64,000 nucleotides of DNA, taken from positions 5,284,106-5,348,105 of the forward strand of contig JASKMD010000014.1 in the NCBI GenBank assembly GCA_030144725.1, read 5' to 3'. Below the pieces are notes generated by a model. It was given only the letters and a program-made list of their open reading frames with translations, searched no databases and had not been told where the DNA came from. The number at the start of each line of letters is the position of its first letter. Position 1 is the first letter of the stretch. A program made the translations under genes and the position numbers. Positions 45,740 to 56,077 of this stretch are shown one piece after another. Source of the stretch: Haematococcus lacustris. Its lineage: Eukaryota; Chlorophyta; Chlorophyceae; Chlamydomonadales; Haematococcaceae.

Positions 45740-47975
45740 TTAGATAAACGTGGGCTGACGAATGCCATAGCTGATAGCTGGCAGGAATCCGGCGGGCTGG
45801 CTGGGAGCAGTGGGTAGCGAGCTCACAACAGGTTGCGGTTGCCGCACAGCGCCCTTCACCCGTGTTCCTTTGCGCACCCTTCCCAGTTGCACGTTGAGGA
45901 GACGCGCGGCCTGATTGAACACGTCTTGATGCTCGAAGGACCCCCACATGTCCATGTGGCGGAGCCCTGGCGGTTTGGCCTTGTTGCACGCCGCTGACAT
46001 GCAGACAAAGAGGCTGCAGCCATTGAGGAGGCCTGACGTACCTCCCTTGGCTACTGGCATCCCCAAGAAAGCATTAACAACCCCCTCTGTTGTAGTGGGA
46101 AGATATGTTAACGTGGGCTGCTGACTCCTCCTTGGTGCCTCAGTAGGGGAGGTGGACGGGCTTGGCCCCTTTGCTGCTGCTGCTAGGGCGGCTGCTAGAG
46201 CACTAACTGATATCCCCCGGCTTGTTGCAGCTAGGACCTTGGCCAAAGCTGAGAATACCTGCTGCTGAGACCCTTTAGTGGGGGTACAAATCTGCAAGTG
46301 TTGCTGACATGCTCCCTGGCCTGCAGCTGCAGCCTGCTGGTGCTGCTGGCCTGCTGCTGCAATCCCCAGGTGCTGCTGGCCTGCAGCTGCAGCCTGCTGG
46401 TGCTGTTGGCCTGCAGCTGCAGCCTGCTGGTGCTGCTGGCCTGCAGCTGCAGCCTCCAGGTGCTGCTGGCCTGCAGCTGCAGCCTGCAGGTGCTGCTGGC
46501 CTGCAGCTGCAGCCTCCAGGTGCTGCTGGCCTGCTGCTGCAGCCTATCCCCAGGTGCTGCTGGCCTGCAGCTGCAGCCTCCTGGTGCTGCTGGCCTGCAG
46601 CTGCAGCCTCCAGGTGCTGCTGGCCTGCAGCTGCAGCCTCCAGGTGCTGCTGGCCTGCTGCTGCAGCCTCCAGGTGCTGCTGGCCTGCAGCTGCAGCCTC
46701 CAGGTGCTGCTGGCCTGCTGCTGCAGCCTGCTGATGCTGCTGGCCTGCAGCTGCAGCCTCCAGGTGCTGCTGGCCTGCAGCTGCAGCCTGCTGGTGCTGC
46801 TGGCCTGCAGCTGCATCCTCCAGGTGCTGCTGGCCTGCAGCTGCAGCCTGCTGGTGCTGCTGGCCTGCAGCTGCTGCCTCCAGGTGCTGCTGGCCTGCAG
46901 CTGCAGCCTCCAGGTGCTGCTGGCCTGCTGCTGCAGCCTCCAGGTGCTGCTGGCCTGCAGCTGCAGCCTGCTGGTGCTGCTGGCCTGCAGCTGCAGCCTC
47001 CAGGTGCTGCTGGCCTGCAGCTGCAGCCTCCAGGTGCTGCTGGCCTGCTGCTGCAGCCTGCTGGTGCTGCTGGCCTGCAGCTGCAGCCTCCAGGTGCTGC
47101 TGGCCTGCTGCTGCAGCCTGCTGGTGCTGCTGGCCTGCAGCTGCATCCTCCAGGTGCTGCTGGCCTGCAGCTGCAGCCTGCTGGTGCTGCTGGCCTGCAG
47201 CTGCAGCCTGCAGGTGCTGCTGGCCTGCAGCTGCAGCCTCCAGGTGCTGCTGGCCTGCAGCTGCAGCCTCCAGGTGCTGCTGGCCTGCTGCTGCAGCCTG
47301 CTGGTGCTGCTGGCCTGCAGCTGCAGCCTCCAGGTGCTGCTGGCCTGCTGCTGCAGCCTGCTGGTGCTGCTGGCCTGCAGCTGCATCCTCCAGGTGCTGC
47401 TGGCCTGCAGCTGCAGCCTGCTGGTGCTGCTGGCCTGCAGCTGCAGCCTGCAGGTGCTGCTGGCCTGCAGCTGCAGCCTCCAGGTGCTGCTGGCCTGCAG
47501 CTGCAGCCTCCAGGTGCTGCTGGCCTGCTGCTGCAGCCTGCTGGTGCTGCTGGCCTGCAGCTGCAGCCTCCAGGTGCTGCTGGCCTGCAGCTGCAGCCTG
47601 CTGGTGCTGCTGGCCTGCAGCTGCAGCCTCCAGGTGCTGCTGGCCTGCTGCTGCAGCCTGCTGATGCTGCTGGCCTGCAGCTGCAGCCTCCAGGTGCTGC
47701 TGGCCTGGCTGGTGCTGCTGGCCTGCTGCTGCTGGGTTTTTCTCACGTTGCAGCCATCTTAGCAGGCCACTCCAAGCTTTGATATGTCTTGTATTTCTGT
47801 CCAAATGTTGCAGTGCTACACTCCTACTAATGTTAGGAAACCTGGTTCTGAGATACCACTCAATCAGCAAGACTATCTGCTTGATCTCGCTGACCCTCTT
47901 CCCCACCTGCCTTCCTTCAACCCCTCTGTTGGCGCGCCACTGCTTCCCCCCTTCCCCTCCCTCCAAAGATCGCAA
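45740..47975 (-). pseudogene. Repeat-rich protein with AWSG motif and QH decapeptide array, one 4-bp frameshift
   Basis: N-terminal frame from 47975: VSEIKQIVLLIEWYLRTRF, then HIKAWSGLLRWLQREKNP, then about 38 copies of the decapeptide AAAAGQQHLE (30-bp unit). At about 46535-46560 one unit is 34 bp (extra GGAT), which shifts the frame to a short dead end at 46275. Without it the array runs on in frame into a non-repetitive C-terminal part (45740-46297), with FSALAKVLAATSRGISVSAL and GSFEHQDVFNQAARLLNVQL. An intact protein would be about 745 residues. An alternative is that CAAC|GTGAGA at about 47742 is a splice donor and the array is intronic. Function unknown; the AWSGxLxWL motif is shared with the gene at 14382-16557. 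Confidence 0.55.
46300..47725. repeat. 30-bp minisatellite (GCTGCTGGCCTGCAGCTGCAGCCTCCAGGT)
   Basis: About 46 units with a strict 30-bp period except one 34-bp unit at about 46535. Blocks of several units are themselves repeated (for example 47041-47280 and 47281-47520), showing higher-order duplication. Confidence 0.95.
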
Positions 47976-48104
47976 GCTAGGGCCCCCCCCCCCTACCAGA
48001 CTCCCACAGAGCTATGATCTCGCTGGCAGTACCCCACTGTTGTACCGATTGCACCGAGTATGGCATGGGGGATATGGGAAGGGCTTCTGCAATCTTCAGA
48101 GCAG

Positions 48105-49555
48105 GGGCATGGGCAGGGCTGGCCTGCCCTCCTGCTGCTGGCCCCCAGGTCAGGGCAGGGGCAGGGCTGGCCTGCCCTCCTGCTGCTGCTGCTGCCCCCC
48201 TGGCGAAGGCAGGGGCAGGGCTGGCCTGCCCTCCTGCTGCTGGCCCCCAGGTGAGGGCAGGGCTGGCCTGCCCCCCTGCTGCTGCTGCTGCTGGGCCCCT
48301 GATGAGGGCAGGGGCAGGGCTGGCCTGCCCTCCTGCTGATGGCCACCAGGTCAGGGCAGGGCTGGCCTGCCCTGCTGCTGTTGCTGTCCCCCTGGCGAAG
48401 GCAGGGGCAGGGCTGGCTTGCCCTCCTGCTGCTGGCCCCCTGATGAGGGCAGGGGCAGGGCTGGCCTGCCCTCCTGCTGCTGGCCCCCAGGTCAGTGCAG
48501 GGCTGACCTGCCCCCCTGCTGCTGCTGCTGCTGCTGGCCCCCTGATGAGGGCAGGGGCAGGGCTGGCCTCCCCTCCTGCTGATGGCCACCAGGTCAGGGC
48601 AGGGCTGGCCTGCCCTGCTGCTGTAGCTGCCCCCCTGGCGAAGGCAGGGGCAGGGCTGGCTTGCCCTCCTGCTGCTGGCCCCCAGGTCAGGGCAGGGGCA
48701 GGGCTGGCCTGCCCTCCTGCTGCTGCTGCTGCCCCCGTGGCGAAGGCAGGGGCAGGGCTGGCTTGCCCTCCTGCTGCTGGCCCACAGGTGAGGGCAGGGG
48801 GAGGGCTGGCCTGCCCTCCTGCTGCTGGCACCCAGGTCAGTGCAGGGCTGACCTGCCCCCCTGCTGCTGCTGCTGGCCCCCTGATGAGGGCAGGGGCAGG
48901 GCTGGCCTGCCCTCCTGCTGCTAGCCCCCAGGTGAGGGCAGGGCTGGCCTGCCCCCCTGCTGCTGCTGGCCCCAGGGGGAGGGCAGGGCTGGCCTGCCCT
49001 CCTGCTGCTGGCCCCCAGGTCAGGGCAGGGCTGGCCTGCCCCCCTGCTGCTGCTGGCCCCAGGGGGGGGGCAGGGCTGGCCTGCCCTCCTGCTGCTAGCC
49101 CCCAGGTGAGGGCAGGGCTGGCCTGCCCCCCTGCTGCTGCTGGCCCCAGGGGGAGGGCAGGGCTGGCCTGCCCTCCTGCTGCTGGCCCCCAGGTCAGGTC
49201 AGGGCAGGGCTGGCCTGCCCCCCTGCTGCTGCTGGCCCCAGGGGGGGGGCAGGGCTGGCCTGCCCTCCTGCTGCTGGCCCCCAGGTGAGGGCAGGGCTGG
49301 CCTGCCCCCCTGCTGCTGCTGGCCCCAGGGGGGGGGCAGGGCTGGCCTGCCCTCCTGCTGCTGGCCCCCAGGTGAGGGAAGGGCTGGCCTGCCCCCCTGC
49401 TGCTGCTGGCCCCAGGGGGAGGGCAGGGCTGGCCTGCCCTCCTGCTGCTGGCCCCCAGGTGAGGGAAGGGCTGGCCTGCCCCCCTGCTGCTGCTGGCCCC
49501 AGGGGGAGGGCAGGGCTGGCCTGCCCTCCTGCTGCTGCTGCCCCCCTGGCATATA
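48105..49555. repeat. Minisatellite GGGCAGGGCTGGCCTGCCC, compound units
   Basis: GGGCAGGGCTGGCCTGCCCTCCTGCTGCTGGCCCCCAGGT-type units of about 40-60 bp. GGCAGGGCTGGCCTGCCC is near-palindromic. Long Pro/Ala/Gly frames on both strands are artefacts. Confidence 0.93.
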
Positions 49556-49640
49556 AGCGAGATAAGGCAGCAGTCAGGGCAGGGGTTGCGAGCTGCAGGT
49601 TATACATGTCACGCATCCACTCATCAAATGCCTTTCACTC
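49548..49640 (-). CDS. Possible exon next to the minisatellite
   Basis: A minus-strand segment reads AFDEWMRDMYNLQLATPALT, then AALSRLYAR, of ordinary composition, and enters the GQASPALP repeat. It could be the 5'-side exon of another repeat-bearing gene like those at 14382 and 45740. No family recognised. Confidence 0.25.
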
Positions 49641-49955
49641 CTGGCAATTAAGGGCTGGCTGGCTCGGCAAACTTGCGAGTTGAGGTCTGAGACTTGGCAT
49701 GTAGGCTGCTGTGACCTAGTGGAGGAGAAGACTCCCTTTGGCCAAAGTGAAATTCTTGGTCATTGCGGAGCTGCTGGACCAGTGGCTGAGCCCTCACCCC
49801 GAATTTGGCGAAGGGAGATGGCGCTAACTGACTGAAATGACTTTTTAAATATCTGAGTATGAGGAGTTGTCAGGCATCAGAATAGAAGCACAACCTAGTA
49901 GGTAGCATGTGCAAAGTCAGTGCCAGTAAGGAATGGTGGCCAGTTTACTGAAACC
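49640..49955. other. No gene recognised
   Basis: A short + frame (KVKFLVIAELLDQWLSPHPE) ending at about 49828 could be a gene remnant. No other features. Confidence 0.3.
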
Positions 49956-49957
49956 CT

Positions 49958-50346
49958 GCACACAGTTTATTCTCACTTTGAGGCACAATTAGCCTTTGAA
50001 ACCTTGTGCGGGGTTTCACTTGACCTTGTGCAGGGTTTCGCAAACCTTGTGCAGGGTTTTAAGACCGTGTGCAAGGTTTTGCCGACCTTGTGCAGGGTTT
50101 CGATCCAAGCATCGATTTTTTTTAAGTCAACCCTGACCTCGTGCAGGGTTTCGCTAACCTAGTGCAGGGTTTCGCTGACCTTGTGCAGGGTCTCCATCAA
50201 AGTATCGATTTTTTTTAAGTCAACCCTGACCTCGTGCAGGGTTTCGCTAACCTAGTGCAGGGTTTCGCTGACCTTGTGCAGGGTCTCCATCAAAGTATCG
50301 ATTTCTTCTAAGTCAACCCTGACCTCGTGCAGGGTTTCGCTAACCT
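49958..50346. repeat. CCTTGTGCAGGGTTTCGC repeat block (A)
   Basis: Many copies of CCTTGTGCAGGGTTTCGC. The later part has a 93-bp super-period (ATCGATTT at 50111, 50204, 50297). The same word in opposite orientation forms block B at 53510-54060. Confidence 0.92.
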
Positions 50347-50576
50347 GCCCTCCTCGCTCTTCCCTCCTCCCTCCTCCCTCCTCGCTCTTCCCTCCTCCCT
50401 CTTCCCTCCTCCCTCCTCCCTACCACACTGCCCACCACCACCTGCCAGATCCCCCACTACCCCTCTCCCTCCCCCTAAGGAATGATCAAGGGACCGCATG
50501 GAGCAAGCAGTGAGTGTGCTAGCCCCACGCACATAAGTGACCCCTTGTACCCAGCCTAACCGCTAGCACGCCCCTT
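50347..50576. repeat. (CTCCC/CTCTTC)n pyrimidine tract and start of a repeated cassette
   Basis: 50347-50425 is pure CT. Then GTGAGTGTGCTAGCCCC through CTAGCACGCCCCTT resembles 51325-51380 and 52388-52450. Confidence 0.7.
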
Positions 50577-50815
50577 CACTCCTACAAATTAGTCCCTGCA
50601 TTCTTCCCTGCACCTTAGGCCAACCTTGTCCGATCGGGCTGCAATTTTGATAGATGGTGTTTTGCAGAAAATAAAACATATCGTTTTTTGAAAATATTTC
50701 TCAAAAAACAATATGTTTTATTTTCTGCAAAACACCATCTATCAAAATTGCAGCCCGATCGGACAAGGTTGGCCAAAAGTGCAGGGAAGAATGCAGGGAC
50801 TAATTTGTAGGAGTG
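50577..50815. mobile_element. 239-bp near-perfect palindromic element (MITE-like), TT target duplication
   Basis: Arms of about 115 bp begin CACTCCTACAAATTAGTCCC on each strand and meet at an AT-rich centre of about 10 nt near 50691-50701; only a few mismatches. TT flanks both sides. Paralogous cassettes at about 51379 and 52450 read GCCCCTT-GTT(T)GC without it, supporting a clean insertion. No coding capacity. Confidence 0.88.
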
Positions 50816-51446
50816 TTGTTTGCTGCATGTGTGATGGTCAGCTCAGCAGCCACAGCGGCAGCAAGGAGCAACAGGCCCCCTCCCCTCCCCCTCCCCTCCA
50901 CTCCACTCTCCTTTCCCATGCCTCTTCTCCCTCCTCCCCCTCACCTCCTCCCCCTCACCTCCTTCCCTCACACCCCCCTCCTCACCTCCTCCTCATCCTC
51001 ACCCTCACCCTCACCCTTGGTGACTGTCATCCTCACCCTCACCCTCACCCTTGGTGGCACCACCTGCCAGACCCACCACTCCCCAGGAGGCGCAACCAAG
51101 AGGAGTAGCCAAGAGGAGCAGCCAGGAGCTGCAGCCAGGAGCAGCAGCTAGGAGCGGCAGCCAGGAGTGGCAGCCAGGAGGCATGGGCAAGGCAAGTGGT
51201 TGGCCAAGGCCAAGAGGCCCATGCCCCCCACAGCCAGGAGGCACAGCCAGGAGGCACAGCCAGGAGGGAGGAGCAGCAGCCAACAAGGAGGCAGCAAGGA
51301 GTCAGCAATGGCACATGGAGATAACAGTGAGTGGCCCCTTGCACATCAGTGGCCCCCATTGCCCAGCCTTACCGTGAGCACGCCCCTTGTTGCTTGCAGG
51401 TGTGACGGTCACACGCCCACCCCTTGCCCACCCCACCCCTCCCCTA
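50816..51446. repeat. Cassette copies 1-2 (CCAGGAG-rich)
   Basis: Contains pyrimidine-rich sequence, then CAGCCAGGAG(CT/GC)-type units encoding Gln/Pro/Ala-rich frames, then GTGAGTGGCCCCTTGCACAT, which opens the next cassette. No firm gene. Confidence 0.6.
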
Positions 51447-52383
51447 TCCCACCCCACCCCACCCCACCCCACCCCACCCCACCCCACCCCACCCCACCCC
51501 ACCCCACCCCACCCCACCCCACCCCACCCCACCCCACCCCACCCCACCCCACCCCACCCCACCCCACCCCACCCCACCCCACCCCACCCCACCCCACCCC
51601 ACCCCACCCCACCCCACCCCACCCCACCCCACCCCACCCCACCCCACCCCACCCCACCCCACCCCACCCCACCCCACCCCACCCCACCCCACCCCACCCC
51701 ACCCCACCCCACCCCACCCCACCCCACCCCACCCCACCCCACCCCACCCCACCCCACCCCACCCCACCCCACCCCACCCCACCCCACCCCACCCCACCCC
51801 ACCCCACCCCACCCCACCCCACCCCACCCCACCCCACCCCACCCCACCCCACCCCACCCCACCCCACCCCACCCCACCCCACCCCACCCCACCCCACCCC
51901 ACCCCACCCCACCCCACCCCACCCCACCCCACCCCACCCCACCCCACCCCACCCCACCCCACCCCACCCCACCCCACCCCACCCCACCCCACCCCACCCC
52001 ACCCCACCCCACCCCACCCCACCCCACCCCACCCCACCCCACCCCACCCCACCCCACCCCACCCCACCCCACCCCACCCCACCCCACCCCACCCCACCCC
52101 ACCCCACCCCACCCCACCCCACCCCACCCCACCCCACCCCACCCCACCCCACCCCACCCCACCCCACCCCACCCCACCCCACCCCACCCCACCCCACCCC
52201 ACCCCACCCCACCCCACCCCACCCCACCCCACCCCACCCCACCCCACCCCACCCCACCCCACCCCACCCCACCCCACCCCACCCCACCCCACCCCACCCC
52301 ACCCCACCCCACCCCACCCCACCCCACCCCACCCCACCCCACCCCACCCCACCCCACCCCACCCCACCCCACCCCACCCCACC
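51447..52383. repeat. 0.94-kb pentanucleotide satellite (CCCCA)n
   Basis: About 187 uninterrupted CCCCA units. It generates open frames of 320-420 codons (PPHPT, GGVGW) that are not genes. The complement GGGGT is G-quadruplex-prone. Confidence 0.99.
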
Positions 52384-53505
52384 AAACGGTGAGTGGCCAG
52401 CATGAAGCAGATTTGTGGCTCTTGGTACCAAGCCTGATGGCTAGCATGCCCCTTGTTTGCTGCAGGTCTAATGTTCACACCCTTCCCTTGTCCTTCCCCT
52501 TACCCACAAACTCACCCGTGTCGCTCCGCTTCCCCCCTCCTGCGCTACACTGCAGCCCCTCCCCTACCTTACCCTCACCTTACCCCACTTCCACCACCAC
52601 CTCCCAGGCCATCAATAGCAGCCCAGGGCAGCAGCCCGGAGCAGCAGCCTGGAGCGGCAGCTAGGAGTGGCAGCCATGAGGTGGTACATGACGTGTGTAG
52701 CCATGAGGCAGCTGCCATGTGGCAGGTGTGGCAAGGCATGAGCAACAAGGAGCCTTAAGAGAGCAACAAGGAGCCAGCTGCTATGGGGCAGGTGGTGCAA
52801 GGCATGATCAGCCAAGAGGCAGCTGCAGCGCGGCTGGTGCACCCTTCCCCCCATCACCACCACCACCTCCTAGCTGTCAACAGCAGCCAAGTGCAATGGC
52901 ATGAGTGGCAGCCAGGAGTGCTCATAATAGGAGTGGCAGCTAAGAGAGTGCATGTGTGGAGAGGCATCCAGGAAAGCGAATGCCATGAGTGGTGTCTTGT
53001 ACATGTCTTTGCGGGGTTGTCGAGCGCCGTGCCATGTGGTTTGTAGCGAGGTGTTTGCGAGTTGTTTGTGCGTCAAGACATGTTGTTTGCAGTGGTGTAG
53101 CGAGGCATGTGTAGCCCTGAGTCAGCTGCCATGTGTCATGAGGTGCATGGCTTCGTTAGCCATGTGTTTGCTGCTGTGTGTCGTGAGTATATAGTTTGAG
53201 TGACCATGAGTCAACAGGTATGAGATGAGCAATGCATGGCGTGTGTAGCAGTGTGTCAGTTGCTATGAGATGAGAGGTGCATGGCGTGTGCAGCCCTGAG
53301 TCTAGTGGCTTGTGTCATGTGGTGCATGCCTGGCAGCACCAGTTTCAGTGTGCAAACAGCAGTTATTAGCCATGAGTCAGTTTATGTGCTAGGCATGACT
53401 CTAATGGTGATGCCGTGTGATGTTACATTAATGTAGGAGGCCACATGAGGCAGCAGATGTCAGAAGCCATGTAGGTTGTAAGCCAATGCTGACTATACAC
53501 TCATG
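52384..53505. repeat. Cassette copy 3 and degenerate GTCAGCTGCCATGTG repeats
   Basis: 52388-52760 repeats the cassette order seen upstream (GTGAGTGGCC, GCATGCCCCTTG, pyrimidine tract, CAGCCCGGAGCAGCAG). From about 52690 to 53420 there are loose repeats of words such as GAGTCAGCTGCCATGTG and GAGGTGCATGGC. No gene seen. Confidence 0.65.
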
Positions 53506-53509
53506 CTTT

Positions 53510-54060
53510 GATACCCTGTGCACGGTCTATGAAACCTTGCACTAGGTCTTTGAAACCTTGTGCACGGTCAGCAAAACCCTGCACACGGTCAGAAACGCCT
53601 AGTAACTGAGCCACACCAAACCTTGTGCACGGTCTATGAAACCCTGCACTACGTCTATGAAACCCTGCACTAGGTCTTTGAAACCCTGCACACGGTCAGC
53701 AAACCCTGCACAAGGTCAGAAACGCCTAGTAACTGAGCCACACCAAACCTTGTGCACGGTCTATGGAACCCTGCACTACGTCTATGAAACCCTGCACTAG
53801 GTCTTTGAAACCCTGCACACGGTCAGCGAAACCCTGCACACGGTCAGAAACTCCTAGGAATTGAGCCACACCAAACCCTGTGCACGGTCTATGAAACCCT
53901 GTGCACGGTCAATAAAAACCCTGCACATGGTCAGCGAAACCCTGCACACGGTCTATGAAACGCTGCACAAGGTCAGGAACTGGCTTGACGGCCACCTAGG
54001 GGCTGAGCCAGTTGAAACCCTGTGCACGGTTTAGCGAAACCCTGCACAAGGTTTGACCGC
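53510..54060. repeat. GAAACCCTGCACAAGGTC / CACGGTC repeat block (B)
   Basis: About 25 units of 18-22 bp, the reverse complement of block A at 49958-50346. A larger unit (about 120 bp, containing ACTGAGCCACACCAAACC) is repeated three times. Confidence 0.92.
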
Positions 54061-54140
54061 TTCAGCTAAAGGGCGATTACAGCCCAACCACGTCGATTAA
54101 AATCATGAAACACATGGCGATGGGACGGCCTTTGAAAGGG

Positions 54141-55122
54141 CTATCTGCAGTCCCCCTTAACTAAAATCGCCGACTCGGCCTTATTCTCCACGAGTGTTGG
54201 CTTTCTGGCTGATAACTGCCCTCCTCGGTACAGCTCAGTTGCCTTGTCCCGATGCTGGTGATAGCTGGGCAGGCTGTGGAGGTGAGTGCAGACCATGTGC
54301 CGGGAGCTGATGCTGGGAGCATGCATGTCTAGCCAGATGCAGTCCTGGCAAAGCAAGGTGACGAATGCCTCAAAGACTGCCAGCAAGGCTTTGAAGCAGG
54401 CACGGCTGTCGGCCGTCTGGCTGCTGCCTGTAGAGCAGGCTTCTCGCAATGCAGGGAGGATGGGGAAGAGGTGGGGCCCAGCCTCGAACTTGAGCCACAC
54501 AAGAGGCAGTGGGACCTCGAACCTGGCAAGGCAGGTAGGCAACCAGGCAGACGGGCAAACAGAAATGAGCTTCCAGCACCAATTGCAATAAGCTGCAGGC
54601 CTCTATGCACAGGCCTCACCTCTCCGCATAGAACGTGGTGAGCCACTTGACATGCTCTGACTCCCAACCGCACATGGCCAGGACGGCCTCCATACGAGAG
54701 TGATGGAGGTAGTGCTGCTCTGCGACGTCCTTCGACCACCCACAGTGCTTCTTTATGTCCCCGTGCTGCACCCTGTACATGCACATACATACACAAACAG
54801 TCAGGTGTATTGCATGTGGCTGGGCTGGGGCTGGCCTGCCCTGCTGCTGCTGCTGCTGCTTCACTCACCCAGACTTGGCCATCTCCACGGGCGCGCCTTT
54901 GCGAGGGGCATGTGTAGTGCTTGCCACATCCACGCCGTTGCTCACAAACAGTTGGTCCATCTTCGCATACATGGAGTCGTATTGGATGGACTGCAGTGGG
55001 TTTCTGCCAGAGAACAAGGGTAGCTGCGTGAATTGCAGGGGGTCATCCAGGTGCAGAGTCTCCTTCTTTACTGTGAATCTGCTGTACATGTGTGCCCACA
55101 GTCTGAATTTGCGTGTTAACAT
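54141..55122 (-). CDS. Ndc10/Crypton-type tyrosine recombinase (3 exons, N-terminal part missing)
   Basis: Exons 54869-55122, 54620-54772, 54141-54522; GT..AG borders, phases close and the total of 789 nt is divisible by 3 (262 residues). Exon 1 ends and exon 2 begins the catalytic block T-H-A-P-R-K-G, then MAKSGVQHGDIKKHCGW, then A-E-Q-H-Y, i.e. the HxxR, W(H) and nucleophile Tyr of tyrosine recombinases, in the arrangement known from Ndc10 domain II and Crypton elements; exon 3 continues with the post-catalytic segment FEVPLPLVWLKFEAGPHLFP. The first catalytic Arg and the N-terminal binding domain are not present. An in-frame stop precedes the first Met, and a dispersed repeat (55125-55395) begins 3 bp upstream, so the gene is probably 5'-truncated. 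Role would be transposon integration and excision. Confidence 0.72.
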
Positions 55123-55124
55123 TG

Positions 55125-55395
55125 GTTATCTGGGGTGTGCATTTTCAAGAAATCCTCATGTGCATTAATAAGCCTGCTTATAACCCGGACGCCATACACC
55201 ACAAATGAGCAAACACGGTGCACCAGCCAAATCACAAGATGTGATTAGGATCCTTGTGGCTCGACGGGTTCTACACAACACTCCCTCACGGGTGCTTAAA
55301 CAACATGATCCCTAACCAGTGAATTCCTTAGCAAACATCCTTACAGCTACATGCTGGGATAAAGAAATGAACAACATTAAATGACATCGACAAGT
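55125..55395. repeat. Dispersed 280-bp repeat, copy B
   Basis: Matches 42440-42725 (copy A). It ends at GACAAG, where copy A continues into the P450 fragment flank and copy B into unrelated sequence. Confidence 0.9.
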
Positions 55396-55800
55396 CAGGC
55401 CGCCCCAACATGGGGTTAGTAATGTTCATGCAACTACTCTCTGAATACCGCATCGTTTTCAATAGCGTTTGTCACATTGGCAGCCACGGTTTAGTCCGCG
55501 TAATCTGACCATCAGCGCTAGCCATTGGAGTCTTTGCTCGCGTACTGCCACATGTGCCCGCGAACAATTCACAGCGGCGAGACGGGTCGCCTTGGCACGG
55601 TGAGCCACATCGCTGAGGCCCCATCTACCTAGCGTAGTGAGCTGGTTGTGCACAAATGGAATGTCCGGCCAACACCCATCGCGATGCCTGCCGGGCGTGC
55701 AGGGCACCTTGACGGGGTGATTGAAACATATCTCCATGCTCGATTCCGCCGTATACACCAGTTGGGTCGGCGCACACTAAGGTATCACCGGCTTACACCC
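55386..55800 (-). repeat. Dispersed repeat related to 44580-44975 (inverted)
   Basis: Diverged similarity including AGTTGCATGAA, CCCATGTTGGG and AAAGACTCC.ATGG. A minus-strand frame (55459-55758) of mixed composition is present but not recognised. 55800-56070 holds nothing recognisable. Confidence 0.55.
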
Positions 55801-56077
55801 CCCCTCCTCCACTGTGTCCTCCACTGTGTTGCACCCGCTGCATCCACAGGAAAATGGCCATGGAATGTTTGTTCTATACCCATTGGCGCATCTAGTGAAA
55901 CAAACCGCACATTAAACAACCCAGGCCTCGTTCAGTTTGACAACATCAAAGTGACATCATGTTCACCAGGCAGGTTCAAGGCCATGGCATGCAACGACCC
56001 ACCATGCCCGCCCCTCCTCCACCCATCATTGCAGGAGCCCACCTCATCAAGCCTGCCCACCCCCTCGCAGCCCACAC

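Noticed and set aside
48014..49288. 424-codon Ala/Gly/Pro-rich protein and its minus-strand partners
   Set aside because: Compound minisatellite translation with no non-repetitive flanking domain in frame.
49958..50346. CRISPR-like regularly spaced repeats (also 53510-54060)
   Set aside because: The spacers are themselves repeats, unit lengths vary, there are no cas genes, and the DNA is eukaryotic.
51167..52664. Open frames of 320-425 codons (PPHPT / GGVGW)
   Set aside because: Pure (CCCCA)n satellite.
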